Assembly (NCBI RefSeq): GCF_913020055.1 | Contig: NZ_CAJWCF010000005.1 | Coordinates: 1-64,000, forward strand | Reading direction: 5' to 3' | From: an uncultured Paraglaciecola sp. | GTDB taxonomy: Bacteria; Pseudomonadota; Gammaproteobacteria; Enterobacterales; Alteromonadaceae | Length of the DNA stretch: 64,000 nt | Part shown: positions 27,387 to 37,236 of the stretch, piece after piece | Layout: every line of letters begins with the position of its first letter | Numbering within the stretch: position 1 is the stretch's first letter | Program-made: the position numbers and the translations under genes | Notes under the pieces: generated by a model | Seen by the model: the letters and a program-made list of their open reading frames with translations, nothing else | What the model was told of the DNA's origin: nothing | Database searches by the model: none

Positions 27387-28649
27387 ATGGCAAAACAACC
27401 ATCTCGCTATATTAGTAATTTAACGCGCGATACTTACGCACTTATTCTAGCGGGGGGCAGAGGTTCGAGACTTTATGAGCTAACGAACTGGCGTGCAAAA
27501 CCTGCCCTATATTTTGGGGGAAAGTTTCGAATCATTGATTTCCCCCTGTCTAATTGTATTAACTCAGGGATCCGCAATGTAGGTGTTGTTACACAATACA
27601 AATCCCACTCCTTAATCCGCCACCTTGTCAGAGGATGGGGACACTTCAAAAAAGAACTGGGAGAGTCAGTTGAAATTCTTCCTGCATCACAAAGGTTTTC
27701 AGATAACTGGTATGAAGGTACTGCAGATGCAGTCTTTCAAAACATCGACATTATCCGTGACGAATTACCTAAGTATGTGATGGTGTTATCTGGTGATCAT
27801 ATATATCGAATGGATTACGGCAACCTACTTGCGCAACATGCCGAGTCTGGTGCAAAAATGACAGTAAGTTGTATGCCAGTTCCTTTAGAAGAAGCAGCTG
27901 GACAGTTTGGTGTCATGTCGGTAGATGAAAATTTAAAAGTTATAGGCTTCGAAGAAAAGCCAGAACACCCGACACCTTTGCCTAACGATCCTACAAAATG
28001 TTTAGCTTCAATGGGCAATTACGTATTTGATACTGAATTTTTGTTTGAGCAGTTAAAAGCAGATTCCGAAACTTCAGGCTCTGAACGAGACTTCGGTAAA
28101 GATATTATTCCTTCAATCATCGAAGAAGGTTCAGTTTACGCCTTCCAATTCGAAAGTGATGGTGAACATGAAGCTTATTGGCGTGATGTAGGGACCTTAG
28201 ATTCTTTCTGGCAAGCCAACATGGAATTGGTTGCGCCAGTACCTGCACTTAATTTATATGATAAAAAATGGCCTATTTGGACCTACCAAGAGCAATTACC
28301 TCCCGCCAAGTTTGTATGGGAAGAAGATAACCGCAGAGGTACAGCGATTAATTCAGTGGTGTCCGGTGGCTGTATAATTTCCGGGGCTACCTTACGCCGT
28401 AGTATATGTTTTTCAAACGTCAGAGTGCATTCTTATAGTGAAATAGAGGACTCTGTATTATTGCCAGACGTTGAAGTGCAGCGCAATTGTCGAATTAGAA
28501 AAGCGATTATTGACCGTGGTTGTATTGTTCCTGAAGGCACCACTATAGGTCATAGCCGTGAAGAAGATTTAGCCCGGGGTTTTAGAGTCTCAGAAAAAGG
28601 CGTGGTGTTGGTTACACGGGAAATGTTAGGGTTAAAAGTAGGTTACTAA
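27387..28649 (+). CDS. glgC: Glucose-1-phosphate adenylyltransferase (ADP-glucose pyrophosphorylase)
   Basis: Makes ADP-glucose from ATP and glucose-1-phosphate, the committed step of glycogen synthesis. The nucleotide-binding GGRGSRL is near residues 18-25, followed by [22 protein letters not shown]. Sugar-phosphate binding segments FEEKPEHP and [12 protein letters not shown] are present. The C-terminal part is a left-handed beta-helix (hexapeptide repeats) typical of the family's regulatory domain. Length 420 is normal. No glgA, glgB, glgP or glgX is adjacent, so it is an orphan in this window. A good intrinsic terminator follows. Confidence 0.95.
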   Translation: MAKQPSRYISNLTRDTYALILAGGRGSRLYELTNWRAKPALYFGGKFRIIDFPLSNCINSGIRNVGVVTQYKSHSLIRHLVRGWGHFKKELGESVEILPASQRFSDNWYEGTADAVFQNIDIIRDELPKYVMVLSGDHIYRMDYGNLLAQHAESGAKMTVSCMPVPLEEAAGQFGVMSVDENLKVIGFEEKPEHPTPLPNDPTKCLASMGNYVFDTEFLFEQLKADSETSGSERDFGKDIIPSIIEEGSVYAFQFESDGEHEAYWRDVGTLDSFWQANMELVAPVPALNLYDKKWPIWTYQEQLPPAKFVWEEDNRRGTAINSVVSGGCIISGATLRRSICFSNVRVHSYSEIEDSVLLPDVEVQRNCRIRKAIIDRGCIVPEGTTIGHSREEDLARGFRVSEKGVVLVTREMLGLKVGY

Positions 28650-28685
28650 GCTTTTCTCTTTAAAACACCAACACAGTTAATACAG

Positions 28686-28707
28686 AGCCGCTAATTAGCG
28701 GCTTTTT
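28686..28707 (+). terminator. Intrinsic terminator of glgC
   Basis: AGCCGCTA pairs with TAGCGGCT (8 bp, very tight loop), followed by TTTT. It lies 36 bp after the glgC stop, immediately before the end of the convergent hydrolase gene, and may also act on the other strand. Confidence 0.85.
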
Positions 28708-28708
28708 A

Positions 28709-29524
28709 CTACCTAATCCCTGTATTCTCCCATAAACGAATTCTATCGCTAATGATTTTTGCGACTTGCTGTGGTTTTTCCATGGGGAACATATGCCCAC
28801 CACCTTCAAAAATAACATGTTCAATCTTGCTCTTTTTAACAAAAGTCGCCAAAAGTGATGGGATACACACATCGCTATCACTGCCAGTAACAAGTAGCCC
28901 AGGAACGGTTAGGCGTTTGTAATATTGGTTAATATTATGTGGCACATTGCGATATATACTCGCCTCAATCTGCGCGTCAAAGTTAAGTTTTAATTGCCCC
29001 TCTCCTTCGTCAACTGCAGCTAATACGTAATCTTGGACACAGTCCAATTGAAATTTTTTGAATAAAGCTTTGTTCTTGAAGTAATCCACCAAGTCAGTAC
29101 CTAAAGGCCAGCTTTGACAGCGAATTTTGGCTTTTCCTGCCGGTGAAACTTTATCAATTAACGGAGAATATTTTAATAGCTTAAATGCTATTCTAGCCAG
29201 CCCTGAGGCGATGGGCGGGTCGAGCATGATAACACCTTTGATTAAATCAGGCCTTTCACACGCGGCCATAAAAGACACAACAGCGCCCATTGAGTGGCCT
29301 ACTGAATAAACAGGTTTGGCTACCTTATTGGTTAAATAATCAATCAACTCTGCCACTTGATTAGCTAAATTGGCATTCACCGGAAAACGTTCTGAGTGGG
29401 CAAATTTAGTTAAGGCAAACACCTCAAAATCATCGGGGAATTGATTGAAAATCTCTTGGTAGCTGCCAGCTGGAAACCCATTAGCATGGGCAAAGTGTAA
29501 ATTAATATTTGTTGATTCAGTCAT
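28709..29524 (-). CDS. Alpha/beta hydrolase of unknown substrate
   Basis: A 271-residue cytoplasmic alpha/beta hydrolase. The oxyanion region is AHANGFPAGSY. The nucleophile elbow is GHSMG (Ser about 79), and a late Asp (TGSDSDVCIP) and His (GGGHMFPME) complete the triad. The start FAHANGFPxxxY is seen in a group of esterase/haloperoxidase-like proteins of gammaproteobacteria whose substrate is not known. It lies 147 bp downstream of the MFS gene, behind a terminator, so it probably has its own promoter. Confidence 0.8.
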   Translation of the reverse strand: MTESTNINLHFAHANGFPAGSYQEIFNQFPDDFEVFALTKFAHSERFPVNANLANQVAELIDYLTNKVAKPVYSVGHSMGAVVSFMAACERPDLIKGVIMLDPPIASGLARIAFKLLKYSPLIDKVSPAGKAKIRCQSWPLGTDLVDYFKNKALFKKFQLDCVQDYVLAAVDEGEGQLKLNFDAQIEASIYRNVPHNINQYYKRLTVPGLLVTGSDSDVCIPSLLATFVKKSKIEHVIFEGGGHMFPMEKPQQVAKIISDRIRLWENTGIR

Positions 29525-29546
29525 TTATAACCCGTTAGTTTGAATG

Positions 29547-29576
29547 AAATAAGGCTCCCATATGAGAGCCTTATTT
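29547..29576 (-). terminator. Intrinsic terminator of the MFS transporter gene
   Basis: AAATAAGGCTC and GAGCCTTATTT form an 11-bp stem with an 8-nt loop. The 3' arm ends in a T-rich stretch on either strand, so it could work in both directions. It sits between the MFS stop codon and the hydrolase start. Confidence 0.75.
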
Positions 29577-29671
29577 TATGACTAATCCTTCAGTGATGTT
29601 CTAAATTAATAATCTCAAATACCCGCAGCTAGACCAAACAAACCTTAACAAACATGGGTTTGTCACTTTTG

Positions 29672-30997
29672 TTATCCATTACGAATTTCAGCAGCCTTCC
29701 AATCAGCCGGAATGTGCTTCGCAGTCCAAAAGAATGCGATAATCGACATGATGTAAGGCACTGCTAACCAAGATAAGGATAATCTTAACGCTTCTACTTC
29801 ACCATGCTGCTCCGTGTAAAAGTTACTCACTATACCAATAAAAGTCGGTCCTCCACCCAAGGCAATGATATTTAACACAAAGAAGAATAACGCCGTAGAC
29901 ATCGCCCGAACTTTTACTGGGGCGAGAGTTTGCGCCAAAGCAAAAGAGGGTCCAAGATAAAATCCACTAGTAAAGAGCAAAATGGTCACCAGTGCGATAG
30001 ACAATTCTAGTGATGCAACTTGTAATGAAAAGTAATACGCTGGTGCGCCTACTATCAAAGCTAATGCTGGCACTAGTCCGTATGCCCCTCTGTTAGTTTT
30101 TCCCCACTTATCAACCAATACACCGCCAAGCCAAACACCGCCTGCATAAGCAGTTCCATTGATAACTCCCAATATGATTAGGAATTGAGTGATATCTAAA
30201 CCAGCGTGAGCACGCACGTAAAAATCAATCATCCAGGTAGATATAGCGTAATTACCAAAGGATCCGAAAGAAATAGCAAAACACATTCCCCACCAAGACT
30301 TAATAGATAATAGCGCCTTAATTGAATGCCATGATTTCCCCTGAGCCGAAGCCGTTTGCATATTACCACTACGAGCAGGTTCTTTGACCGTTAGCTTAAG
30401 CAAGATGGCCAATGCGATTCCTGGTAAACCAACCGCTATCATGACCATGCGCCAGTCAGCCTCTCCACCTCTGAGAAAAAATGCCGATGCAAAAAACGCC
30501 AACATAATACCAAATGGAATGCCCAACGAGTAAACAGCTAAAGCACCAGCGCGTTTTTCCTTGGGAAACAAATCTGAAATGATTGAATGGGAAGGCGGAC
30601 TACCACCCGCCTCTCCAATACCAACGCCGATTCGGGCTAAAGCAAGTTGAGTGAAGTTTCCGGCTAAACCTGATGCAGCAGTAAAACCACTCCAAAGCGT
30701 CAGTGAAATTGCAACTATATTAACTCGACTATATCTATCCGCGAGCCAAGCAATAGGAATACCTAGGAGGGTATACAACAGAGCAAAGTAAATTCCTTTA
30801 AGCCAGCCCAATTGTGCATCGTCTAAACCCAAATCTGCCTTTATAAAAGGCGACAATATGCCTATTATTTGACGATCAATAAAATTAAACGCATAAATCA
30901 GAGTCAATATGAATAACACATAATTACGATAGCCATTTGAAATGGCTGTTGGACTTTCTTCGGATTCGCTACCCACTTTATCGTCACCTACCATCAA
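29672..30997 (-). CDS. Major facilitator superfamily transporter, Spinster-like
   Basis: A 441-residue inner-membrane carrier with about twelve hydrophobic helices. It has the MFS loop 2-3 motif (GIPIAWLADRYSR), RIGVGIGEAGGSPP in helix 4-5 and the DRQIIG segment in helix 1. These, especially the GEAGG sequence, fit the Spinster-like branch common in marine and sphingomonad-type Proteobacteria. The substrate is unknown; neighbours give no clear hint. Transcribed alone, with a terminator about 95 bp past the stop. Confidence 0.85.
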   Translation of the reverse strand: MMVGDDKVGSESEESPTAISNGYRNYVLFILTLIYAFNFIDRQIIGILSPFIKADLGLDDAQLGWLKGIYFALLYTLLGIPIAWLADRYSRVNIVAISLTLWSGFTAASGLAGNFTQLALARIGVGIGEAGGSPPSHSIISDLFPKEKRAGALAVYSLGIPFGIMLAFFASAFFLRGGEADWRMVMIAVGLPGIALAILLKLTVKEPARSGNMQTASAQGKSWHSIKALLSIKSWWGMCFAISFGSFGNYAISTWMIDFYVRAHAGLDITQFLIILGVINGTAYAGGVWLGGVLVDKWGKTNRGAYGLVPALALIVGAPAYYFSLQVASLELSIALVTILLFTSGFYLGPSFALAQTLAPVKVRAMSTALFFFVLNIIALGGGPTFIGIVSNFYTEQHGEVEALRLSLSWLAVPYIMSIIAFFWTAKHIPADWKAAEIRNG

Positions 30998-31209
30998 TAT
31001 ACCCTCTGACCTACGTATTTAAATTCGTTCCTCATGTTACGGTTGCAGACCTAGTAATTTCAAGCTAATTTGTTAATTTTTTGTAAATATAACAAATAGT
31101 TATGTCCAATTATAAAGACATGAAATCATGCAACGTTAACTAATCATTAATATAAATAAATACAAATCAGGTCAGTTTATGACTAATTAATAACCGAGCA
31201 AATATCACC

Positions 31210-32019
31210 ATGCATATTGATACATTGTTAAATTCTGTCAAACAGCAAGCAAAATCAAATCTTAAAGTTATAACACTATCAGTAGCCAGCAGCTGGTCTC
31301 AAGGTCGTACACTTTATGGTGGTATTTCAGCATCGATATTATATCAAGCCATGCGTGAAGCAGTTTCTCCAGAAAAAGTGATGCGTTCACTTAACACCAA
31401 TTTTATTGGCCCTATAGAGCCGGATAGTGAGTTTAGCATCACCGTTGAAGTGCTAAGAGAGGGCAAGAATGTGACTCAGGTGGTAGCTCATCTAGTACAA
31501 GACAATAAAGTAGCAGTAATGAGCCAAGCGAGCTTTGGCATTGCCCGGCCATCTCAAATTATTGTATCGAATGACTTACAACACAAAATGGATTACCCAC
31601 AAAAATCAGATTTTTCACCCAAAAATTCAAATGGAATACCCAAGTTTTTAGGACATTTCGATTTGGCGCAAACGAAAGGCGGGTTGCCCTTTACAGGTAA
31701 AAAAGACAGTGATGTGCACGGATGGATGCGTTTCAATAAAAAACCAAGTGACTTTTATGATGCTCATTTGGTTGCCTTAATCGACATATGGCCACCAACA
31801 GTTTTACAAATGTTAGATCTACCCGCTATGGCTAGTACAATGAGCTGGAATCTAGAGTTTATCCATCCACATCAAAAAAGTTCAGGAAGTGACTGGTTCG
31901 CTTACCAGGCTGAAACAAGGCAAGCGGCAGACGGTTATGCCCATACCGAGGCTAATATTTTTGACAAGCATGGCACTTTAGTGGCCATTAGCAGACAGGT
32001 AGTGGCAGTATTTGCCTAA
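31210..32019 (+). CDS. Acyl-CoA thioesterase, TesB-like double hotdog
   Basis: A 269-residue protein with two hotdog halves. The first half has the TLYGGISASILYQAMRE helix and the central strand LNTNFIGPIEPDSEFSI. The second has DIWPPTVLQMLDLPAMASTMSWNLEF. This matches the thioesterase family of the TE_3/4HBT_3 type, which cleaves acyl-CoA to fatty acid and CoA. Substrate length cannot be told. It stands alone and converges on the HDOD gene. Confidence 0.82.
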   Translation: MHIDTLLNSVKQQAKSNLKVITLSVASSWSQGRTLYGGISASILYQAMREAVSPEKVMRSLNTNFIGPIEPDSEFSITVEVLREGKNVTQVVAHLVQDNKVAVMSQASFGIARPSQIIVSNDLQHKMDYPQKSDFSPKNSNGIPKFLGHFDLAQTKGGLPFTGKKDSDVHGWMRFNKKPSDFYDAHLVALIDIWPPTVLQMLDLPAMASTMSWNLEFIHPHQKSSGSDWFAYQAETRQAADGYAHTEANIFDKHGTLVAISRQVVAVFA

Positions 32020-32077
32020 TTCAATGGCTAACTAATTACGCGCAAAGGCTAACTCTAATTAACCGCGCGCAATTTTT

Positions 32078-32923
32078 TTAGAATATCGTGAAAGAAGAAG
32101 GGCTAAATAAAGCTAAAACACTCATTAACTGTAAATTACTAAAGTCTAGTGCATCGTTAATATTCTCTATATCCACCCCTAGGCTTTCGTACATTTCCTC
32201 AGTAACATTCGCATGGGATGAATAGAATTCACCATTAACGTTATTTAGAGCTAATAAGTAAGCTAATTGAATAATTTTTTCCTCTTCGCTCTGAGCCGAG
32301 TGCTCATTAACATGTATTTTTGACACTATTTGCGAAATATCGTTGGGAATCCCCCAAATTTTCAATAGTTCAGATGAAATATCTGCATAAGAGAAACTCA
32401 AGTACTTTTTTTGCAACATCAAAGGCGTATTTTCACTTGAGATAGAGGCACATTTTTTCGCTACTTCTGGGTTTAACTGCACTAAAACCAATTCACCTAT
32501 ATTATGTAACAGGCCGCAAACAAACAATTTTTCCGGTTCTTTTAGGTTTATTTCTTCAGCGAGATATTTACATATTAAGGCGCAACTTACTGCTTGCTCC
32601 CAAAACTTTTCCGTATCGATTGTTTCTGGATCTATATCTTTAAAAGCGTTTGCCACGCCATAAGCTAAAACAAGATCATAGATTGAACGCGTACCAATAA
32701 CCTGAATAGACTTTGTCACTGTGGTAATAGTGTGAGGGAATTTATACAAGGCGCTGTTAGAAATCTTTAAGACTTGTGACATGATGGCCGGATCATAATT
32801 AATCACTTCTGCAATATCGTCCATAGATGTCGCATCATCATCGATTAATTGCTTAACTTTTATCACAGCTTCAGGCAAAACAAATATATCACCAGCGTTT
32901 ACAGCATATTCTTGTACATTCAT
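32078..32923 (-). CDS. HDOD domain protein
   Basis: A 281-residue protein whose first 200 residues are an HDOD domain: FVLPEAVIKVKQLIDDD, then YDPAIMSQVLKISNSALY and VTKSIQVIGTRSIYDLV. A sequence resembling HD (LLHNIGELVL) is present, but the full HD metal-binding set is not, as usual for HDOD. Such proteins serve as scaffolds or signalling adaptors, often near c-di-GMP systems. No GGDEF/EAL or other output domain is fused here. It has no close operon partner. Confidence 0.88.
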   Translation of the reverse strand: MNVQEYAVNAGDIFVLPEAVIKVKQLIDDDATSMDDIAEVINYDPAIMSQVLKISNSALYKFPHTITTVTKSIQVIGTRSIYDLVLAYGVANAFKDIDPETIDTEKFWEQAVSCALICKYLAEEINLKEPEKLFVCGLLHNIGELVLVQLNPEVAKKCASISSENTPLMLQKKYLSFSYADISSELLKIWGIPNDISQIVSKIHVNEHSAQSEEEKIIQLAYLLALNNVNGEFYSSHANVTEEMYESLGVDIENINDALDFSNLQLMSVLALFSPSSFTIF

Positions 32924-33285
32924 TAATTTAGTACACCATTGGGTCTATTACATTGATTGTAATCTTAGATTAATTTTACTGCATGTCCAATCGTAACAAG
33001 TTATAAAAATATAACTGTAACAAGCAATACCAATCAACTAGGGTAGGTTAAATGCGACTTTTGGCGAGCGTTCACCACATATACATGTATAACTTAGCAT
33101 GAAGACTATAGCTAGTGCATATTATGCTTAGCTTTAACTTGTTTTGTTAAGTGAACTTCTTACTTTATCGTTAAAAAATTTGATAGATATATTGAATTTG
33201 CGAGATGATGAACAATAAGTAGTGTTTCGATACTATAAAAATGTTTAGTTTTACGAATGTACTATAGGACTGAAGTAAAAAAAGA
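32924..33285. other. Intergenic region between the HDOD gene and tRNA-Lys
   Basis: About 360 bp, AT-rich, no supportable gene. A short perfect inverted repeat AGTTATA-AAAA-TATAACT lies near 32999-33016 and has no T-run. A T-run sits directly past the CCA end of the tRNA (minus strand, about 33275-33283) and probably helps end its transcript. Confidence 0.45.
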
Positions 33286-33361
33286 TGGTGGGTCGTGCTG
33301 GATTCGAACCAGCGACCAATTGATTAAAAGTCAACTGCTCTACCAGCTGAGCTAACGACCC
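33286..33361 (-). tRNA. tRNA-Lys (anticodon UUU)
   Basis: Read on the minus strand the 76-nt gene starts GGGTCGTTAGCTCAG and ends in an encoded CCA. The acceptor stem GGGTCGT/ACGACCC pairs fully. The D-arm holds AGCTCAGCTGGTAGAGC. The anticodon loop CTTTTAA gives UUU, and the T-arm contains GGTTCGAATCC. It lies downstream of cpoB, as lysine tRNA genes do behind the tol-pal cluster in E. coli. Confidence 0.97.
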
Positions 33362-33402
33362 ACTTTTCAATTTTTCTTTCCGCCTCACTGCGAGGGCGGC
33401 AT

Positions 33403-33430
33403 ATAATACTCAATTGAAACTTCAGTGCAA
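33403..33430 (-). promoter_or_regulatory. Promoter of tRNA-Lys
   Basis: On the minus strand TTGCAC and TATTAT are separated by 16 bp, about 40 bp ahead of the mature tRNA 5' end. The DNA just after the -10 is GC-rich (GCCGCCC), a discriminator type found at stable RNA promoters under stringent control. The 5' leader can form a small hairpin (CCTC-GCAGT-GAGG). Confidence 0.65.
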
Positions 33431-33592
33431 GCCAAATGGCATTATTATTTCAATAATTCCAACTGTTTGCTGAAAAACCGAACAATAGTCAATTTCACAA
33501 TCCTTGATGGTTGAAAAAGTGACCTAAAACACCTGTGAATTTTTCAATTGTGTTTTAACAAAACAATCGAAATCTAACAGGAAACAGATTAA

Positions 33593-34339
33593 TTAAATCC
33601 CTTTGAGTCGTTTTTCAGCTAACTTCGCTGAGGCCGAATCCGGAAATTCAGCAACAACTTGTTCCCAAAGCTGCTTAGCACGAGCAGCATTTGCTCGTTC
33701 CATTTCAGTTATTCCTAACTTCAGTGTAGCATCAGCTCTTTTACTTGAATCAGGGTAATCTGTAATTAACGACTGAAATTGTACACCTGCACCAGCCCAA
33801 TCTTGTTTGTTAAACAATAACTGACCTAACCAATAATGTGCATTTGGCGTATAACTAGAACTTGGGAAGTTTTGTAAAAATGATTGAAACTCAGGTATAG
33901 CTTGATCATACAATCTATCTTTGAGGATCAAATTCACCGCTTTATCATAAGCTTCATTTTCATTCGACGATAAAGTAACGTCATCAGGCGTGGCTATAGT
34001 GTTAATAACAGTTGCTGGTATTGAAGAAGGCTGAGTATTAACCGCCTCAATACGTTTATCTATTTCCAGATAGAGTTCTCTTTGTCGCTCAAGAATTTTC
34101 TCTAACTGATAATTTTGCATTTCAATCGCACCACGAAGCTCATTCACCTCGTTTTGCATCACATCCAGCTGCTCTTGCTGTCGATGCTGTGCTTCTGTAC
34201 GTGTCGAAAACTTTCTTTCCAGCTCTGTAATGCGTTGGTCGCTACTACCGCTGGTAACATCTGTCACAGGCGCAGGAGCCGCAATAACTGCGGCTCCATA
34301 TAGCCCTAGCAAACTTATCGCTAAGGTGCGTTTCATCAT
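33593..34339 (-). CDS. cpoB: Cell division coordinator CpoB (YbgF)
   Basis: A periplasmic protein that links the Tol-Pal machine with peptidoglycan synthesis during constriction. A signal peptide is at about 1-21 (ending VIAAPA). An N-terminal trimerising coiled coil spans about 35-100 (ITELERKFSTRTEAQHRQQEQLD). The C-terminal TPR domain runs from about 125 to 245 (YDKAVNLILKDRLYDQAIPEFQSFLQNFP, YWLGQLLFNKQDW). Length 248 against 263 in E. coli. It starts 15 bp after pal, last protein gene of the cluster. Confidence 0.95.
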   Translation of the reverse strand: MMKRTLAISLLGLYGAAVIAAPAPVTDVTSGSSDQRITELERKFSTRTEAQHRQQEQLDVMQNEVNELRGAIEMQNYQLEKILERQRELYLEIDKRIEAVNTQPSSIPATVINTIATPDDVTLSSNENEAYDKAVNLILKDRLYDQAIPEFQSFLQNFPSSSYTPNAHYWLGQLLFNKQDWAGAGVQFQSLITDYPDSSKRADATLKLGITEMERANAARAKQLWEQVVAEFPDSASAKLAEKRLKGI

Positions 34340-34354
34340 ATTAGACTTCTATTA

Positions 34355-34921
34355 TTAGTAAACCAAAACACCACGGCGGTTTTCAGCAAAAGCCGCTTCA
34401 GATGTTCCATTGTTAACAGGTTTCTCTTCACCGTAAGACACAACGGATATTTGTGATGGGCTCACACCTGCATTCAATAGATAAGTTTGTACTGATTTAG
34501 CACGAGACTCACCCAAGGCAATATTATATTCAGGCGTACCGCGGCTATCACAATGACCTTCAATCACAACTGACTGCCCACTATTTTTCACTAAAAACGC
34601 AGCGTGTTGATCCAACACACTGTAGTACTCTGAACTAATATTTGCGCGGTCAAAGTCAAAGTAAACTAATTGATTATTTTCTAGCGCGACTAATTCTTGC
34701 TTCATTTCTTCTGCAGGAGTCAGCATAGGTTTAACGTTACCGGCTTCAACCATAGAATCACGTGCTTCTTGCGCTTTACGATCAGCTACTGCTTGCTCTT
34801 GGGCAATTCTTGCTTCTTCAGCGGCAACTTTGTCTGCACTTTCGTCTGTTGACGTACACGCCATCATAGTTACAACTGGAAGAGCGATAACCAACCCTTT
34901 AAAAATTTTATTTAGTTGCAT
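34355..34921 (-). CDS. pal: Peptidoglycan-associated lipoprotein Pal
   Basis: An outer-membrane lipoprotein that binds peptidoglycan and, through TolB, the Tol complex. The lipobox Cys is at 22 (TMMAC). A charged Ala/Glu-rich linker covers about 30-60. The OmpA-like domain spans about 75-188, with VYFDFDRANI, IEGHCDSRGTPEYNIALGESRA (diaminopimelate-binding Asp and Arg) and SYGEEKPV. Length 188 is slightly above E. coli's 173 because of the linker. It begins 43 bp after tolB. Confidence 0.97.
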   Translation of the reverse strand: MQLNKIFKGLVIALPVVTMMACTSTDESADKVAAEEARIAQEQAVADRKAQEARDSMVEAGNVKPMLTPAEEMKQELVALENNQLVYFDFDRANISSEYYSVLDQHAAFLVKNSGQSVVIEGHCDSRGTPEYNIALGESRAKSVQTYLLNAGVSPSQISVVSYGEEKPVNNGTSEAAFAENRRGVLVY

Positions 34922-34964
34922 TCTTTTTTCCTGTTTTTATAGAATTAAATATCAAATGTAAATT

Positions 34965-36335
34965 TTAACGTAAAAATGGTGACCAAGTCGGAGCCTTCAC
35001 CTGACCGTTGGCCGCTGGCAGTAGCGCTTTAAATCTGCCATCCAAAGACACCAAAGACAAAACTTGTTTTCCTTGATGCAATGTACTGTAAATAATCATA
35101 CTTCCATTAGGAGCAATACTTGGCGATTCGTCTAAATAGGTTTTAGTTAAAACCTGTAGATTACCATTTGTCAAATCTTGACGTGAAATATGATAATTGC
35201 CACGAGTACGATTAACCATCACCATTTGTTTGCCGTCTGGGGTAATAGTCCCCCCTAAGTTCATTTCACCTTCAAAAGTCAAGCGACGAACCTTACCTGA
35301 TGCTAAAGTTACGCGATATATCTGAGGTTTACCACCCCGTTCTGAACTAAATATTAAGCTCTGACTGTCTGGAGACCAGCTTGGTTCCGTATCAATTGCT
35401 CTGTTTTTTGTTACTCTGCGCAGCTGTTTACTCGCAATATTCATCACATAAAGTTCTGGGTTACCATCTTTTGATAACACCATAGCCAGTGTTTTTCCAT
35501 CAGGAGAGAATTTTGGCGCACCATTAATTCCTGGAAAATTGGTCATTTGTGTTCTACTCATGGTGTAGATATCTTGAATAAAAATTTGTGGACGTTTATT
35601 TTCAAAACTTACATAAGCCAATTTAGTGCCATCGGGAGACCAAGAAGGAGACATTAACGGCTCGGGCGATCGCAACAATGTGGTTTCGTTGGCACCATCA
35701 TAATCAGACACGACTAATTGAAAGGGCAAATCATTCACCTTTGTATCTCTTACAATGACATAAGCGATACGTGTTAAAAATGCCCCTCGTTCACCGGTTA
35801 GCTTCTCGTACACGACATCACTTATGCGATGTGAATGTCGCCTAAAATCATTACCAGAAATAGTCATCTTACTGACAGCCAATACGTGGTCGTTACTAGT
35901 AATTAGTTTACCGCCACTTAACACCTGAGACTGACCACCGGTAATTTGACCTCGTAATACATCGATTAACTCATAAGACACGGTGTATCTATCAATGCCT
36001 GATAGTTCCACTTTGCCGACCAACACCGCTTCTATACCTTGTGAGGCCCAAGCGCTGTAGTCCACTTCTTTATCTGCAGTGGGGTATTGCGGCATATCAC
36101 TTGCGTCGATGGGATTAAATTTACCACTACGACGTAAATCAGCCGCAATAACATTTGTCAGTTTTTCTGGCATAACACCTTCGCCAACCCACTTAAAAGG
36201 TACGACTCCTATTGGTCTTGAGGTATCTATACCTTCAGTAATAACAATTTCCAGAGCAGAGAAACTGGGAAAACTAATTGATAAAATAAAAAATGAAAGC
36301 AATAGTTGCTTAGTTATTAACATAGGTTTAAACAT
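34965..36335 (-). CDS. tolB: Tol-Pal system protein TolB
   Basis: A periplasmic beta-propeller that shuttles between TolA and Pal. A signal peptide covers about residues 1-27 (ending FPSFSA). The N-terminal alpha/beta domain follows ([15 protein letters not shown]). The six-bladed propeller has repeated WSPDG or FSPDG blades ([43 protein letters not shown]). The mature N-terminus LEIVITEG is where the TolA/Pal-switching segment lies. Its start overlaps the tolA stop by one base (TAATG), implying coupling. Confidence 0.97.
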   Translation of the reverse strand: MFKPMLITKQLLLSFFILSISFPSFSALEIVITEGIDTSRPIGVVPFKWVGEGVMPEKLTNVIAADLRRSGKFNPIDASDMPQYPTADKEVDYSAWASQGIEAVLVGKVELSGIDRYTVSYELIDVLRGQITGGQSQVLSGGKLITSNDHVLAVSKMTISGNDFRRHSHRISDVVYEKLTGERGAFLTRIAYVIVRDTKVNDLPFQLVVSDYDGANETTLLRSPEPLMSPSWSPDGTKLAYVSFENKRPQIFIQDIYTMSRTQMTNFPGINGAPKFSPDGKTLAMVLSKDGNPELYVMNIASKQLRRVTKNRAIDTEPSWSPDSQSLIFSSERGGKPQIYRVTLASGKVRRLTFEGEMNLGGTITPDGKQMVMVNRTRGNYHISRQDLTNGNLQVLTKTYLDESPSIAPNGSMIIYSTLHQGKQVLSLVSLDGRFKALLPAANGQVKAPTWSPFLR

Positions 36336-37228
36336 TATATTTCCGGTGCAAAAGTAAAATTGATATCGCGTAATTTTTCATAAACATCAGGCTCATCAGA
36401 AACTGGTAATTCTACTGCTTTGAGAATTGCAGTTTTACCTGCCCTACAAACCAATGGATCACCACCCAGTTCCTTAACTTGAATCACTAAACCATTAGAA
36501 GCTAAGCGAATATTAAAACGACAAGATTGGCCTTTCATAGCATCATCAACAATTAAGTTTCGTTGAATAGTCTGTTTGATTAGCGCTTGGTATTTTTGTA
36601 CTTCAGTCAAAACTTGTTTGTTTCTTTTTTGTTGTCTGACCGCTTGTTCTGCCTCAAGCTGCTCTTCAAGCATTTTTTCTTGTGCGGCCTTATCCTTTGC
36701 TTCTTGACGCTTTCGTTCTGCGTCTTTTAAGGCTTTTTCTTCTTGTTCGCGTTTTGCTCTAGCTTTCTTGGCTTGATCATCAGCTTTTTTCTTTTCTAAC
36801 TCTTTACGTTTACGATCATCTTCAAGCTGTTTGGCTTTGGCTTTTTCCTGTTTTTGTTTTTCTCTTGCTGCCACTGCAGCTTGTTCAGCTTTTTTCTTGT
36901 CTAATTGCTGTTTTTTAGTTTCTGCTTTCAATTTTGACACTTCGGACTCTTGTTGCTTGCGTTTTCTTTCTGCAATAGCAGCTCTACGCTCGAGTTCTTT
37001 TACCCTATCTTCTTCTTTTATACGTTTGGCTTTTTGTTGGTCTTTCACTTTTTGAACTTGTTTTTGCAGTTGACTCTGGTCAATTACTTTAGCTTCAATA
37101 ATGGGCTCAGGATTAAATGCTTCAGGCGCCACCTTGGGCAAAGAGAAATGCCCACTTACCAGTAAGGTCGCAATAACCGCTATATGCATAAACAACGAAA
37201 TAGAAAACGCAATACGCAACTTAGACAT
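36335..37228 (-). CDS. tolA: Tol-Pal system protein TolA
   Basis: Spans the periplasm from the inner membrane. One N-terminal transmembrane helix (about 5-26, with a [11 protein letters not shown] face for TolQR contact) is followed by a long charged Lys/Glu/Ala helix (about 50-200), then the compact C-terminal domain (about 205-297, [16 protein letters not shown] and a second Cys in LVCRAGKTA) that meets TolB and Pal. At 297 residues it is much shorter than E. coli's 421; the difference is in the helical spacer, which varies widely. Confidence 0.95.
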   Translation of the reverse strand: MSKLRIAFSISLFMHIAVIATLLVSGHFSLPKVAPEAFNPEPIIEAKVIDQSQLQKQVQKVKDQQKAKRIKEEDRVKELERRAAIAERKRKQQESEVSKLKAETKKQQLDKKKAEQAAVAAREKQKQEKAKAKQLEDDRKRKELEKKKADDQAKKARAKREQEEKALKDAERKRQEAKDKAAQEKMLEEQLEAEQAVRQQKRNKQVLTEVQKYQALIKQTIQRNLIVDDAMKGQSCRFNIRLASNGLVIQVKELGGDPLVCRAGKTAILKAVELPVSDEPDVYEKLRDINFTFAPEI

Positions 37229-37236
37229 ATGGTTTG

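Noticed and set aside
32026-32078. Two imperfect copies of GGCTAACT...TAATTA...CGCGCAA after the thioesterase gene
   Set aside because: Short and gapped; possibly a poor terminator region between convergent genes, but the pairing is not convincing.
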